A stretch of 39,332 bases of DNA from Burkholderiales bacterium (lineage in GTDB: Bacteria; Pseudomonadota; Gammaproteobacteria; Burkholderiales; Casimicrobiaceae): positions 1-39,332 of the forward strand of contig JAICKU010000031.1 of the NCBI GenBank assembly GCA_025927765.1. Reading direction: 5' to 3'. Shown one piece after another: positions 27,340 through 35,188 of the stretch (within the stretch, counting starts at the first letter, position 1; each line of letters starts with the position of its first letter). The notes below the pieces were generated by a model. That model was not told where the DNA came from. It was given only the letters and a program-made list of their open reading frames with translations, and searched no databases. The translations under genes and the position numbers were made by a program.

Positions 27340-28017
27340 ATGGCCCAGCGCATCCTCGTCGTCGAAGACGATCCCCTGCTCGCGGAGAGCCTCGTTCGCG
27401 CGTTGCAGCAGCAGGGGTATCGCATCGGACACGCTCGCCGCGGGCACGACGCGGAAATGCTGCTGCGGTCGCAGCGTTTCGATCTTCTGCTCCTCGACAT
27501 CGGGCTCCCTGACATCGATGGCTTCGAGCTGTTGCGCAGGCTTCGCGCACGCGGCGATGCCACGTCCGTGCTCGTCGTCACCGCGCGCGAAGCCGTCGAC
27601 GAGCGCGTGCACGGCCTCGATCTCGGCGCCGACGACTACCTGACGAAGCCCTTCTCGCTCGCCGAGCTCGAGGCGCGCGTGCGCGCACTGCTGCGCCGAA
27701 CCCGCCCGGCGCCGGCGGCGAAGGTCGTCGTCGGCGGCCTGACCATCGAAGCCGCCGCGCACAGCGCGAAGATCGACGGGCGGCATGTGGAGCTCACGGC
27801 GCGCGAATGGGCGCTGCTCGAACTGTTCCTGTCGCGACCCGGACACGCGTTGTCGAAGCTCACGATCGCGCAGACGATCGGCGATTCCGACGCTGCCATC
27901 GCGCCGAATACCGTCGAGGTGTACGTGTCGAGGCTTCGCGCGAAGCTCGAGCCGGCGGGCATCGTGATCCGTACCGTGCGCGGCTTCGGCTACCTGTGGG
28001 AGCAACCGCATGCGTGA
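27340..28017 (+). CDS. OmpR-family response regulator (TctD-like)
   Basis: 225 residues. Receiver domain with VEDD pocket, Asp53 (LLLLDIGLPDIDG), Thr81 and Lys103 (DDYLTKPFSLAEL). The winged-helix C-terminal domain ends PNTVEVYVSRLRAKLEPAGIVIRTVRGFGYLW. Its stop overlaps the kinase start by eight bases, so the two are coupled. It is 120 bases downstream of the porin on the same strand. The pair resembles TctD/TctE, which control carboxylate uptake genes; control of the adjacent porin is an inference. Confidence 0.93.
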   Translation: MAQRILVVEDDPLLAESLVRALQQQGYRIGHARRGHDAEMLLRSQRFDLLLLDIGLPDIDGFELLRRLRARGDATSVLVVTAREAVDERVHGLDLGADDYLTKPFSLAELEARVRALLRRTRPAPAAKVVVGGLTIEAAAHSAKIDGRHVELTAREWALLELFLSRPGHALSKLTIAQTIGDSDAAIAPNTVEVYVSRLRAKLEPAGIVIRTVRGFGYLWEQPHA

Positions 28018-29419
28018 CCGTGCGGTAGCCGGCACCCTTCAGGCGCGGCTGTTGCGCGTGCTGATGGTGTCGCTTTGCGGGCTCCTGCTGCTCGGCGTCG
28101 GCGTCACCTGGTTCGTCGCGTTTCGCGTCGCGAACGACGCTTACGACCACGCGCTGCTCGACCCGGTGATGGACATCGTGCAGAACGTGCGCGAAGGGCC
28201 ATCGGGACCGGCGCTCGAGCTGTCCGCCCGCGAGCAGCAGGCGCTGCTGTTCGACGGCTCCGATCGCGTGTTCTTCGGCGTGCGCGACGCCGCGGGGCGG
28301 TGGTACTCCGGCGCCGCGGCGTCGATCCCGCCGCCGCACGAGCGCCTCGTGCCGCGCGTGCCGCTCTTCTATTCGGCGACCGTCAACGGCGCCGAGGTGC
28401 GCATCGCGTCGATGCTGACCGACGCGGGCTTCGAAGTCTATGTCGCGGAGACGACGAACAAGCGCGACCGGCTCGTTTGGGAAGTGATCCTCACGAGCCT
28501 CGTGCCGTCGCTCGCGGTGGTCGTCGTCGCCGTCGCGCTGGTGTGGTTCGGCGTGAGCCACGGCCTTTCGCCGCTTCGCCGATTGCATGACGAGCTCGCG
28601 CAACGCTCGCCCAACGATCTGCGCGCCGTCGACGTGTCGCAGGCGCCCGCCGAAGTGCGTCCGGCGATCGTCGCGCTGAACCGTCTGCTGCTGCGCATTC
28701 GCGAAACGAGCGAATCGCAGCGGCGCTTCCTGGCCGACGCCGCGCATCAGCTGCGCACGCCGCTCGCGGGGCTGCAGATGCAGCTCGAGCTCGAGTTGCG
28801 CGCGTCGACGTCGCCGTCGCTCCGCGCGACGCTCGCCAAGATGCGCGATGCCGTGCTGCGCACCGGCAATGTCACCAATCGCCTGCTCGCGCTCGCGCGC
28901 GCCGAGCAGTCGGCGCCCGCCGCACGCGACGCGGCGATCGACCTGCAGGAGCTCGTCGAGCGCGTCGGCGCGCAATGGATCGCGCCTGCGCTCGATCGCG
29001 GCATCGACCTCGGCTTCGAGCTCGCACCGGCGAGCGTGCATGGGGACGCCGCGCTCATCGCCGACATGCTGCAGAACCTGATCGACAACGCCGTCCGCTA
29101 TACCGATGCGGGCGGCACGATCACGGTGAGCTGCGGCGACGATGCGCGCGGCGCCTGGTTCGCCGTCGAGGACAGCGGGATCGGCATTCCGGCGGAGGAG
29201 CGCGAACGCGTTTTCGAGCGCTTCTACCGCGGCACGGCGGCCGGCGGCGATGGTTGCGGACTCGGCCTTGCCATCGTCAAGGAAGGCGCCGATCGCCACC
29301 GCGCAAGCGTGTCGATCGACGACGCATCCGCGGGCGCCGGCACGCTGATCACGGTGCGCTTTCCCGCGCCTCGCGCATCCAGGCTTGCATCCGCGCCCGC
29401 GTCGTACGAAACGGCGTAA
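28010..29419 (+). CDS. Sensor histidine kinase with 2CSK_N-type periplasmic domain (TctE-like)
   Basis: 469 residues. TM1 ~14-38, then a periplasmic segment (RVANDAYDHALLDPVMDIVQNV... DRVFFGVRDAAGRWYSG ... GFEVYVAETTNKRDRL) of the 2CSK_N type found in TctE. TM2 is ~158-181, followed by a HAMP-like linker. HisKA has His246 (ADAAHQLRTPLAGL, with the Gln typical of TctE-like kinases), and HATPase_c has NLIDNAVRYT, DSGIGIPAEE and GCGLGLAIV. Starts at ATG 28010 inside the regulator gene. Likely stimulus: a small carboxylate or related solute passing the neighbouring porin (inference). Confidence 0.93.
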   Translation: MRDRAVAGTLQARLLRVLMVSLCGLLLLGVGVTWFVAFRVANDAYDHALLDPVMDIVQNVREGPSGPALELSAREQQALLFDGSDRVFFGVRDAAGRWYSGAAASIPPPHERLVPRVPLFYSATVNGAEVRIASMLTDAGFEVYVAETTNKRDRLVWEVILTSLVPSLAVVVVAVALVWFGVSHGLSPLRRLHDELAQRSPNDLRAVDVSQAPAEVRPAIVALNRLLLRIRETSESQRRFLADAAHQLRTPLAGLQMQLELELRASTSPSLRATLAKMRDAVLRTGNVTNRLLALARAEQSAPAARDAAIDLQELVERVGAQWIAPALDRGIDLGFELAPASVHGDAALIADMLQNLIDNAVRYTDAGGTITVSCGDDARGAWFAVEDSGIGIPAEERERVFERFYRGTAAGGDGCGLGLAIVKEGADRHRASVSIDDASAGAGTLITVRFPAPRASRLASAPASYETA

Positions 29420-29557
29420 TCGACGACACCCGCGCGTCGGTGCGGCGTACACGCGCGTGCTTCATTGCCGCCTACAGCGGTATCCGCGGGTGCCCGGCAG
29501 GCGCAACGGCTGCGTCGTTTCATCCTGATCGGTCGTGCATCACCTATGGAGCACACC

Positions 29558-30121
29558 ATGAAAACCAGGCATTGGATGCAACTCGCCGCCATCGCGTCGG
29601 CGATCGGAATCGCCGGCTCCGCGGTCGCGGCCGACGCGGGCATGAGCACGTCGCAAATGCAGAACGGCGGACCATCACCGGCCGGCAGCGTGCAAGGCGC
29701 GGTTCCACCGAACGCGGCGGCGGTCGGCGGTACGGAGCGCTTCGACAACTCGAACGGCATTCCGCTTTCGGACGCCGCGCGTGCCTACGCGCAGCGTAAC
29801 GGCGGCAACCTGCCTCCTGTCGTCGTGATGGACCGCGACGGGACGGCGTGGGACGTCGTGGGCGTCGAACCGTACGACCACACCACCGCGAATTCGCCGC
29901 AGGTGATTCTCCTTCGGCCGCACGGTCAGGCGGCGACGGCGATCGTCGCACCCGACGGCACCGAAACCGTCTATGTGCAACCAAACGGCGATCGCGTCGT
30001 TTATCTCGCTCCGAACAACGACCCCACCGCCCACAGGATGGACATGGCGCCCCCGGGCGCCGGCGGCCTGCAGCCCTCGCCGCCGGGCTACATGGGCGAG
30101 AACAGCGACAAGGGTCAATGA
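29558..30121 (+). CDS. Secreted protein of unknown function
   Basis: 187 residues. Signal peptide MKTRHWMQLAAIASAIGIAGSAVAAD. The mature part is Gly/Pro/Asn-rich at both ends, with a central beta-like region of three similar short strands: VVMDRDGTAWDVVGVEP, AIVAPDGTETVYVQ and NGDRVVYLAPN, each built on a D/N-G-(T/D)-x-x-V turn, suggesting a small repeated hairpin fold. GGAG six bases before ATG 29558 favours it over ATG 29546. I do not recognise the family. It follows the TctDE-like pair by 138 bases and its last seven bases overlap the convergent fructosamine-kinase gene. Confidence 0.7.
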   Translation: MKTRHWMQLAAIASAIGIAGSAVAADAGMSTSQMQNGGPSPAGSVQGAVPPNAAAVGGTERFDNSNGIPLSDAARAYAQRNGGNLPPVVVMDRDGTAWDVVGVEPYDHTTANSPQVILLRPHGQAATAIVAPDGTETVYVQPNGDRVVYLAPNNDPTAHRMDMAPPGAGGLQPSPPGYMGENSDKGQ

Positions 30122-30987
30122 CCCGTGAGTAGCGAGGCGAGCGTATGCCGCGTGCGCGCGGCATACGCTGCGCCGAAGAGATTCAGGTGATTGAGCAGGT
30201 GGTAGAGGTTGTAGAGTTCGAAGCGGCGCGCGTAGCCGTGGTCGAGCGGCAGCACGTCTTCGTAAGCGCGTCGGAACGCTGAACCGAAACCGCCGAAGAG
30301 CTCGGTCATCGCGAGATCCGCTTCGCGATCGCCCACGTACACTGCCGGGTCGAATACGACGCCGCCCCCTGATGCGAGCGTGGCGGCGTTGCCGGACCAC
30401 AGGTCGCCATGCAGGAGCGATGGCTTCGGTTCATGCGCCGAAATCAGCGACGGCAACGCTGCGAGCAGACGTTCGCCCTCTTTCGCGATCGCGGTGAATC
30501 CATTGCCAGCGGCGAGCGCCAGTTGCGGCGCGAGCCTGCAGTCGCGGAAAAACGCGCCCCAGTCGACGCTCCATGCATTGACCTGCGGCGTGGCGCCGAG
30601 CCAGTTGTCGCGATGCCAGCCGAAACGCTCGCCCCGTGGACCCGCGGGCGGCGTGGCGGCATGAAGTCGTGCGAGTGACGCGCCGAGCGCGCCCGCGGGC
30701 GGATCGGCCCCGAGCGCAAGCCATTCCAGCACGAGCCAGGCGTCGTCGCCCTCGACACCGCTTACGATCACGCGCGGCACGCGCACCGTGTTCGTCGCGG
30801 CGAGCGCCTGCAGTCCGTCGGCTTCGCACGCAAGCATCGTCGGATGGCGCGCGATCTTCACGAAGTAGCGCGCGGAACCGGCGCGCAGCGACCATGCGCT
30901 CGCCCACGGGCTCGTGCCGACCTTCTCCCATGCCGGATCGCGCGCGCCGACACCTGCGGCGATGGAGTTGCGCAGCGAATCGTTCAC
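30115..30987 (-). CDS. Fructosamine/ketosamine-3-kinase family protein
   Basis: 290 residues. These aminoglycoside-phosphotransferase-fold kinases phosphorylate protein-bound or free ketosamines, starting their removal (deglycation). Features: RYFVKIARHPTMLACEADGLQAL (ATP Lys and helix-C Glu), AWLVLEWL, RFGWHRDNWLGATPQ (family-specific), catalytic HGDLWSGN (193-200), FDPAVYVGDREADLAM with metal-binding Asp213 in the DPA motif, and YNLYHLLNHLNLFGAAY. GTG 30987 lies 17 bases after the stop of the GNAT gene, so the two probably form an operon. Confidence 0.92.
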   Translation of the reverse strand: MNDSLRNSIAAGVGARDPAWEKVGTSPWASAWSLRAGSARYFVKIARHPTMLACEADGLQALAATNTVRVPRVIVSGVEGDDAWLVLEWLALGADPPAGALGASLARLHAATPPAGPRGERFGWHRDNWLGATPQVNAWSVDWGAFFRDCRLAPQLALAAGNGFTAIAKEGERLLAALPSLISAHEPKPSLLHGDLWSGNAATLASGGGVVFDPAVYVGDREADLAMTELFGGFGSAFRRAYEDVLPLDHGYARRFELYNLYHLLNHLNLFGAAYAARTRHTLASLLTGH

Positions 30988-31004
30988 GGCACGACGCGCC
31001 GGCG

Positions 31005-31604
31005 TCAGCGCGTGCGCTCGAGCAGGTATTGCAGGTGGCGCTTCGCGGCCGGCCATTCGCCGTCGATGATGCTGAACACGACGGTGTCGCGGCGGCTGCC
31101 GTCCGGCAACAACTGGTGGTTGCGCAGGATGCCATCCTGCTTGGCGCCGAGACGCGCGATCGCCGCACGCGACGCCTGGTTGAACCAGTGCGTGCGGAAT
31201 TCGACGGCGATGCACCGCAGCGCTTCGAACGCGTGCGTCAGCAGCAGCAGCTTGCACTCGGTGTTGACCGCCGTGCGCTGTACGCGCTTCGCATACCACG
31301 TGCTGCCGATCTCGAGCCGGCGGTTCTTCCCATCGACGTGCATGTAGCGCGTGCTGCCCACGATCTCGCCCGTCGCATTCAGCACCACGACGAAAGGCAG
31401 GTCGCCTTCGCGCTCGCAGAGGTCGAGCGCGGTCGTAAGCCAGGCGTCGGTGCGGTCGGGCGGCGGCACCGACGTATACCAGAGGTTCCACAGGTCGCCG
31501 TCCGCTGCGGCGCTGCGAATGGCGGCAAGGTGCTCGCGCGAAAGCGGCTCGAGCGTGACGTGCGTGCCGCGCAACGTGACGGGTTCGACGAAGCGTGCGG
31601 TCAT
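31005..31604 (-). CDS. GNAT-family N-acetyltransferase (RimJ/RimL-like)
   Basis: 199 residues. An Acetyltransf_3-type fold: VTLRGTHVTLEPLSREHLAAI at the N-terminus, VVVLNATGEIVGSTRYMHVDGKNRRLEIGSTWYAKRVQRTAVNTECKLLLLTHAFE (central strands with the acetyl-CoA region; the classic R/Q-x-x-G-x-G/A is replaced by RVQRTAVN) and ALRCIAVEFRTHWFNQASRAAIARLGAKQDGILRNH. This YJDJ/RimL subgroup acts on amino groups of small molecules or protein N-termini; the substrate is unknown. Co-directional with the fructosamine kinase. Confidence 0.9.
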   Translation of the reverse strand: MTARFVEPVTLRGTHVTLEPLSREHLAAIRSAAADGDLWNLWYTSVPPPDRTDAWLTTALDLCEREGDLPFVVVLNATGEIVGSTRYMHVDGKNRRLEIGSTWYAKRVQRTAVNTECKLLLLTHAFEALRCIAVEFRTHWFNQASRAAIARLGAKQDGILRNHQLLPDGSRRDTVVFSIIDGEWPAAKRHLQYLLERTR

Positions 31605-31635
31605 GACGGGCCTTCGCTGGAACGTCGCTCGGATG

Positions 31636-31971
31636 TTATCGAACGTGCGACAGCGCGAATTGCAGCGTCCACAACACCGCCATCCCGGTCGCGAGCGTGC
31701 CGAGTGTGCTGCGCGTGAAGAACGCGACCACGCCTGCCGCGAGCGATGCGGCGATGCGCGGAAGCGAAACGTGCGGTGTCTCGCCGGAAGCCGTCACGAC
31801 CATCGGCAGCACGAGCGCGGTCAGCATCGCCGCAGGGACGTAGCGGAACGCGCGCGCGAGCAGCGCCGGCACCTGCCTGCGGGCGAAGATCGCGATGAAC
31901 GACAGCCGCGACAGGTAGTTGAGGACGCCGACGATCGCGACCACGAGCCAGAGCTTCAGCGCGACGTCCAT
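31636..31971 (-). CDS. azlD: AzlD-family branched-chain amino acid export subunit
   Basis: 111 residues with four hydrophobic segments. MDVALKLWLVVAIVGVLNYLSRLSFI, RAFRYVPAAMLTALVLPMVV and the terminal helix LGTLATGMAVLWTLQFAL match the AzlD small subunit. AzlCD exports branched-chain amino acids and analogues. ATG 31971 overlaps the end of azlC by 16 bases, a common azlCD arrangement. Confidence 0.93.
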   Translation of the reverse strand: MDVALKLWLVVAIVGVLNYLSRLSFIAIFARRQVPALLARAFRYVPAAMLTALVLPMVVTASGETPHVSLPRIAASLAAGVVAFFTRSTLGTLATGMAVLWTLQFALSHVR

Positions 31972-32684
31972 CGCTCCTGGGCGAAATCCGCGATCGTGCC
32001 CGCGACGATGCCCGCGATGCCCGCGACGATCAGGCTCAACTTCATCGGCAATGCGGCGAGCGCGAGCACGCCACTGCCTGCGACGAGTGCGGCGACGATC
32101 GTCGGCGACGTGCGAAGGTGTGGCGCGACGAGCGCGATGAAGCAAAGCGGCACCGCGAAATCGAGGGACCAGCCGGCGGGAATGAGGTTGCCCGCGAAGT
32201 AGCCGAGCACGTTCATCACCTGCCAGAACGCCCACAGCGCAAAGCCGCTGCCGAGGAAATGCCGGCCCGCGGCGTGCGAATCGCCGCCGGTGTCGAAGCG
32301 TCGCACCGCAGCCGCGAACGCCTGGTCGGTCAGCAGGAACGCGAGGCTCTTCTGCCAGCGCGCCGGCAGCGGCCGCAGGTACGGCGCCATGGCCGCGCTG
32401 TAGATGACGAAGCGCAGGCCCGCGACGAAGCACGTGAGCACGATCACCGCGAGCGGCGCGCCCGCGGCGAGCAGTTGCACCGCGAGGATCTGCGCGGCGC
32501 CCGAGAAGACGATCGCCGACAATCCGATCGCGCCGGCGAGCGACGCACCCGCCGCCTCTGCGCCGACGCCGCATACGAGACCGAACGGCGCGAGCGCGAG
32601 CGCGGCCGGCAACATGTCGACGAAGCCGGCGCGAAAATCGGAATCGGTGGCGATGCGGCGCAACGGAGCGCGGCGGGCGGGCAA
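31956..32684 (-). CDS. azlC: AzlC-family branched-chain amino acid permease
   Basis: Up to 242 residues, about seven membrane helices. Family signature near the N-terminus, FRAGFVDMLPAALALAPFGLVCGV, then SAIVFSGAAQILAVQLLAAGAP, LRFVIYSAAMAPYLR and FALLTDQAF-like FLLTDQAFAA. The only start that retains the whole first helix is TTG 32684; the next is ATG 32615, which would cut into it. TTG 32684 has no ribosome site, only a T-tract, and palindromic repeats C/D plus a tandem 15-mer lie immediately upstream. The repeats may have displaced the original initiation region. Confidence 0.9.
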   Translation of the reverse strand: MPARRAPLRRIATDSDFRAGFVDMLPAALALAPFGLVCGVGAEAAGASLAGAIGLSAIVFSGAAQILAVQLLAAGAPLAVIVLTCFVAGLRFVIYSAAMAPYLRPLPARWQKSLAFLLTDQAFAAAVRRFDTGGDSHAAGRHFLGSGFALWAFWQVMNVLGYFAGNLIPAGWSLDFAVPLCFIALVAPHLRTSPTIVAALVAGSGVLALAALPMKLSLIVAGIAGIVAGTIADFAQERWTSR

Positions 32685-32698
32685 AAAAAGGGAGGCGA

Positions 32699-32728
32699 GA
32701 CGAAATGGGGGTCGACGAAATGGGGGTC
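32699..32728. repeat. Tandem 15-bp direct repeat
   Basis: GACGAAATGGGGGTC occurs twice back to back (32699-32713 and 32714-32728). The second copy is the left arm of palindrome C, so the duplication looks like a slippage product at the edge of the repeat element. Confidence 0.88.
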
Positions 32729-32802
32729 AGACCCTCATTTCCACACGGCAACGCGGCAATCGCTCGGTCGTCGATGGAAATGAGGGTCTGACCCCGATTT
32801 CG
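32716..32802. repeat. Paired palindromic repeats, copies C and D, in inverted orientation (BIME-like)
   Basis: Copy C (32717-32741) is a 25-base palindrome with core GGGTCAGACCC. Copy D (32777-32801) has core GGGTCTGACCC. Bases 32723-32743 and 32775-32795 are perfect inverted repeats of 21 positions, extending to 28 with one mismatch (32716-32743 and 32775-32802), around a 31-base spacer. The element fills the gap between the cytochrome c stop (32803) and azlC. It shares the GTC-N-GAC centre and A/T-rich arms with copies A and B. Confidence 0.88.
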
Positions 32803-33306
32803 CTACTTCTGCGGCGGCGCGGGGAACTGCACGTACGGGCCCTTCGGCTCCTGCCCCGGGGGCAAGTACGCCGGCGCTTCCTGGCCCGCAGGACCGAGGC
32901 CCTTGATGAAACGATACAGCGCGCGAAGGTCGCTGTCGCTCATCTCGTTCAGGCTCCAGAACGGCATCGGCGGCCGCGCCGTCAGCTTCTTCGCCTTCGC
33001 GACCCATGCGTTCTCGTCGAGGTGCTGCATGTAGAGTCGCAGGTTCACCGGATACGTCGTACCCCACGGACCGCGCCACCCGAGCGCATCGCCGGTCAGC
33101 CATTGCTTCTCGGGCACCTTGCCGCCGGACATGGCAAAGCCCGGCGTATGGCAGTCGTTGCACCCGCCGATCATGGCGATGTAACGCCCGCGCGCATGCG
33201 GATCCTTCTTGGCCTTCATCTCGGTGGCCAGACCGGCGCTCGCCGCAAGCACGAGCGACACGCCAACGACGGCCGCGATGCTTGCGACGCCCAGCATTTG
33301 CTTCAT
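32803..33306 (-). CDS. Periplasmic monohaem cytochrome c
   Basis: 167 residues. Signal peptide or anchor VASIAAVVGVSLVLAASAGLA, then the haem c attachment site Cys49-Asn-Asp-Cys52-His53, preceded by GRYIAMIGG as in class I cytochromes. A Met in the PPMPFWSLNEMSDSDLRALYRFIKGL region is the probable sixth ligand. The C-terminus is Pro-rich (LPPGQEPKGPYVQFPAPPQK). The electron partner is unknown. A GGAGGAGGAG ribosome site precedes ATG 33306. The stop codon lies one base from palindrome D. Confidence 0.9.
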   Translation of the reverse strand: MKQMLGVASIAAVVGVSLVLAASAGLATEMKAKKDPHARGRYIAMIGGCNDCHTPGFAMSGGKVPEKQWLTGDALGWRGPWGTTYPVNLRLYMQHLDENAWVAKAKKLTARPPMPFWSLNEMSDSDLRALYRFIKGLGPAGQEAPAYLPPGQEPKGPYVQFPAPPQK

Positions 33307-33380
33307 CGTCTCCTCCTCCAGGGACCGCGCGGCGCGCGGAATCTGGCGGATAGTGCGGCAATTCGTACAATGCGTGCAAG

Positions 33381-34289
33381 ATGTCCACGATCGAGCTCGC
33401 GACGAAGACTGCACGCATCGCGATCGCGCCGGCGATCGGCGGCGCGATCGCGTCGTTCGCTGTGCACGGCCGTGCCGTGCTGCGCCCGACGCCGGGCGAC
33501 GCCCTCGCCGAAGGCGACGTGCGCCGGATGGCGTGCTTCCCGCTCGTGCCGTACTCGAATCGGATCCGCCATGCACGGCTCCATTTCGACGGCCATGAAT
33601 TCGCGCTCGCACGCAATTTCGGCGCGTCGCTCGAATCGATCCACGGCGTCGGCTGGCAGCGAGCGTGGCGGGTCGCGGACGCCGGCGGCCAACACGCGCT
33701 GCTCGGACTCGTGCACGACGCGCGTGGCGACGATGCGCACGCCTGGCCCTGGCCGTTCGCGGCGTCGCTCGCCTATCGTCTCGTCGACGTCGAGGACGCC
33801 ACGCTGCTCGGCGTCACGCTCTGCATTCGCAACGTCGGCGACGCGCCGTTCCCGTTCGGGCTCGGCTTCCACCCGTACTTCCCGAAGCAACCATCGACGC
33901 GCGTCGGCTTCCGGGCCGACGCCGTGTGGCAAAGCGACGCCGCCGTGATGCCGATCGCGAAGACCGCGATCCCCGGGCCGTGGCACTTCGATCCACCGCG
34001 AGATGTCGGCGAAGCGGTGCTCGACAACGTCTTCACCGGATTCCAGGGCACGGCGCTCGTCGACGATGCGCTCACCGCGCGTCGCATCGACGCCGATACC
34101 GCGCTCGCGTTCGCGGTCGTGTACGCACCCGAGGATCGCGACTTCCTGGCCGTCGAACCGGTCTCGCACGAAACCGACGCGTTCAACCGCGCAGCGCAGG
34201 GGGCGAACGACACCGGTACGCGCGTCCTGCGGCCCGGCGATGCCTTTTCTTGTACGATGCGCATCACCGCACGCGCGCTCGCTCCGTGA
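33381..34289 (+). CDS. Aldose 1-epimerase (mutarotase) family protein
   Basis: 302 residues, beta-sandwich fold of the galactose mutarotase family. Signature elements: GGAIASFAVHGRAVLRP, FPLVPYSNRIRHARLHFDGHEFAL (Asn-Arg substrate contacts), GFHPYFP (catalytic His region) and FLAVEPVSHETDAFN (catalytic Glu). It interconverts alpha and beta anomers of aldoses. First of three sugar-related genes on this strand, 7 bases before the SMP-30 gene, so it is probably co-transcribed with it. Confidence 0.92.
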   Translation: MSTIELATKTARIAIAPAIGGAIASFAVHGRAVLRPTPGDALAEGDVRRMACFPLVPYSNRIRHARLHFDGHEFALARNFGASLESIHGVGWQRAWRVADAGGQHALLGLVHDARGDDAHAWPWPFAASLAYRLVDVEDATLLGVTLCIRNVGDAPFPFGLGFHPYFPKQPSTRVGFRADAVWQSDAAVMPIAKTAIPGPWHFDPPRDVGEAVLDNVFTGFQGTALVDDALTARRIDADTALAFAVVYAPEDRDFLAVEPVSHETDAFNRAAQGANDTGTRVLRPGDAFSCTMRITARALAP

Positions 34290-34296
34290 AGCTTCG

Positions 34297-35178
34297 ATGA
34301 CTGCACACACCGCGTTGTCCTGCGTGCTCGACATCGGCGCGAGCCTCGGCGAATGTCCGCTCTGGTCGGTGCCGGAGCAGGCGCTCTATTGGGTCGACAT
34401 CAACGCGCCGTCGCTCAACCGCTTCGATCCGGCCAGCGGCCGCAACATCGCGATGCCCATGCCCGAGTCGATCGGCAGCTACGCGTTCCGCGAAGGCGGC
34501 GGTTTCGTCGTCGCCCTGCGCAGCGGCATCTGGCTGTGCGACGCGAACGGCAAGCTCGAGCGGCGCGTCGTCGAGGCCCCGTACGACACGCGGCACTATC
34601 GATTCAACGACGGCCGCTGCGGCCCCGACGGTCGCTTCCTGGTGGGCACGATGCACGAGCGCCGCGACACGCCGACGGCCGCGCTGTATCGGATCGATCA
34701 CGATTTCAGGATCACCGAGCTCTTCTCCGGCATGACGATCAGCAACGGGCTCGCGTGGAGTCCCGACGGGCGCACGATGTATCACGCCGATACGCCGACG
34801 CGCACCGTCGAAGCGTTCGACTACGACGCGGCCACCGGGACGCCGAGCCGGCGCCGAGTGTTCTCGCAGTGGACCGGAGCGAACGAGCGTCCCGACGGCG
34901 GCACCACCGACAGCATCGGCCATTACTGGGCCGCGCTCTACGGCGACGGGCGCCTCGTCGAGCTCGCACCCGACGGCACGACGGTGGCCGAGCATCGCCT
35001 GCCCGCGAGGTGCCCGACGATGTGCGCATTCGGCGGCCCGGACCTTCGCACGCTCTACGTCACCACCGCGCGCCAGCATCGCAGCGCCGACGAGCTCGAG
35101 CACTTTCCGCAAAGCGGCGGCATCTTCGCGATGCGCGTCGGCTCGCCCGGACGGCCCGAAGTGCACTTCCGCGGCTGA
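34297..35178 (+). CDS. SMP-30/gluconolactonase-family sugar lactonase
   Basis: 293 residues, six-bladed propeller with one divalent metal. Metal ligands: Glu in SLGECPLWSVPEQALYWVDI, Asn in ISNGLAWSPDGRTMYHADT, and Asp in PDGGTTDSIGHYWAAL (family consensus PDG-x-x-x-D). RFNDGRCGPDGRFLVGTM is the substrate-contact region. It hydrolyses aldonolactones to aldonic acids in oxidative sugar catabolism. The usual VDAEG after PDG is TDSIG here, keeping the Asp. Seven bases after the epimerase and ten before the GH31-like gene. Confidence 0.93.
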   Translation: MTAHTALSCVLDIGASLGECPLWSVPEQALYWVDINAPSLNRFDPASGRNIAMPMPESIGSYAFREGGGFVVALRSGIWLCDANGKLERRVVEAPYDTRHYRFNDGRCGPDGRFLVGTMHERRDTPTAALYRIDHDFRITELFSGMTISNGLAWSPDGRTMYHADTPTRTVEAFDYDAATGTPSRRRVFSQWTGANERPDGGTTDSIGHYWAALYGDGRLVELAPDGTTVAEHRLPARCPTMCAFGGPDLRTLYVTTARQHRSADELEHFPQSGGIFAMRVGSPGRPEVHFRG

Positions 35179-35188
35179 CCTCGCCCCG

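Noticed and set aside
32683-32741. Palindrome C plus the T7 tract as a terminator of the cytochrome c gene
   Set aside because: The T-tract is separated from the hairpin by about 27 bases on the minus strand, too far for a rho-independent terminator.
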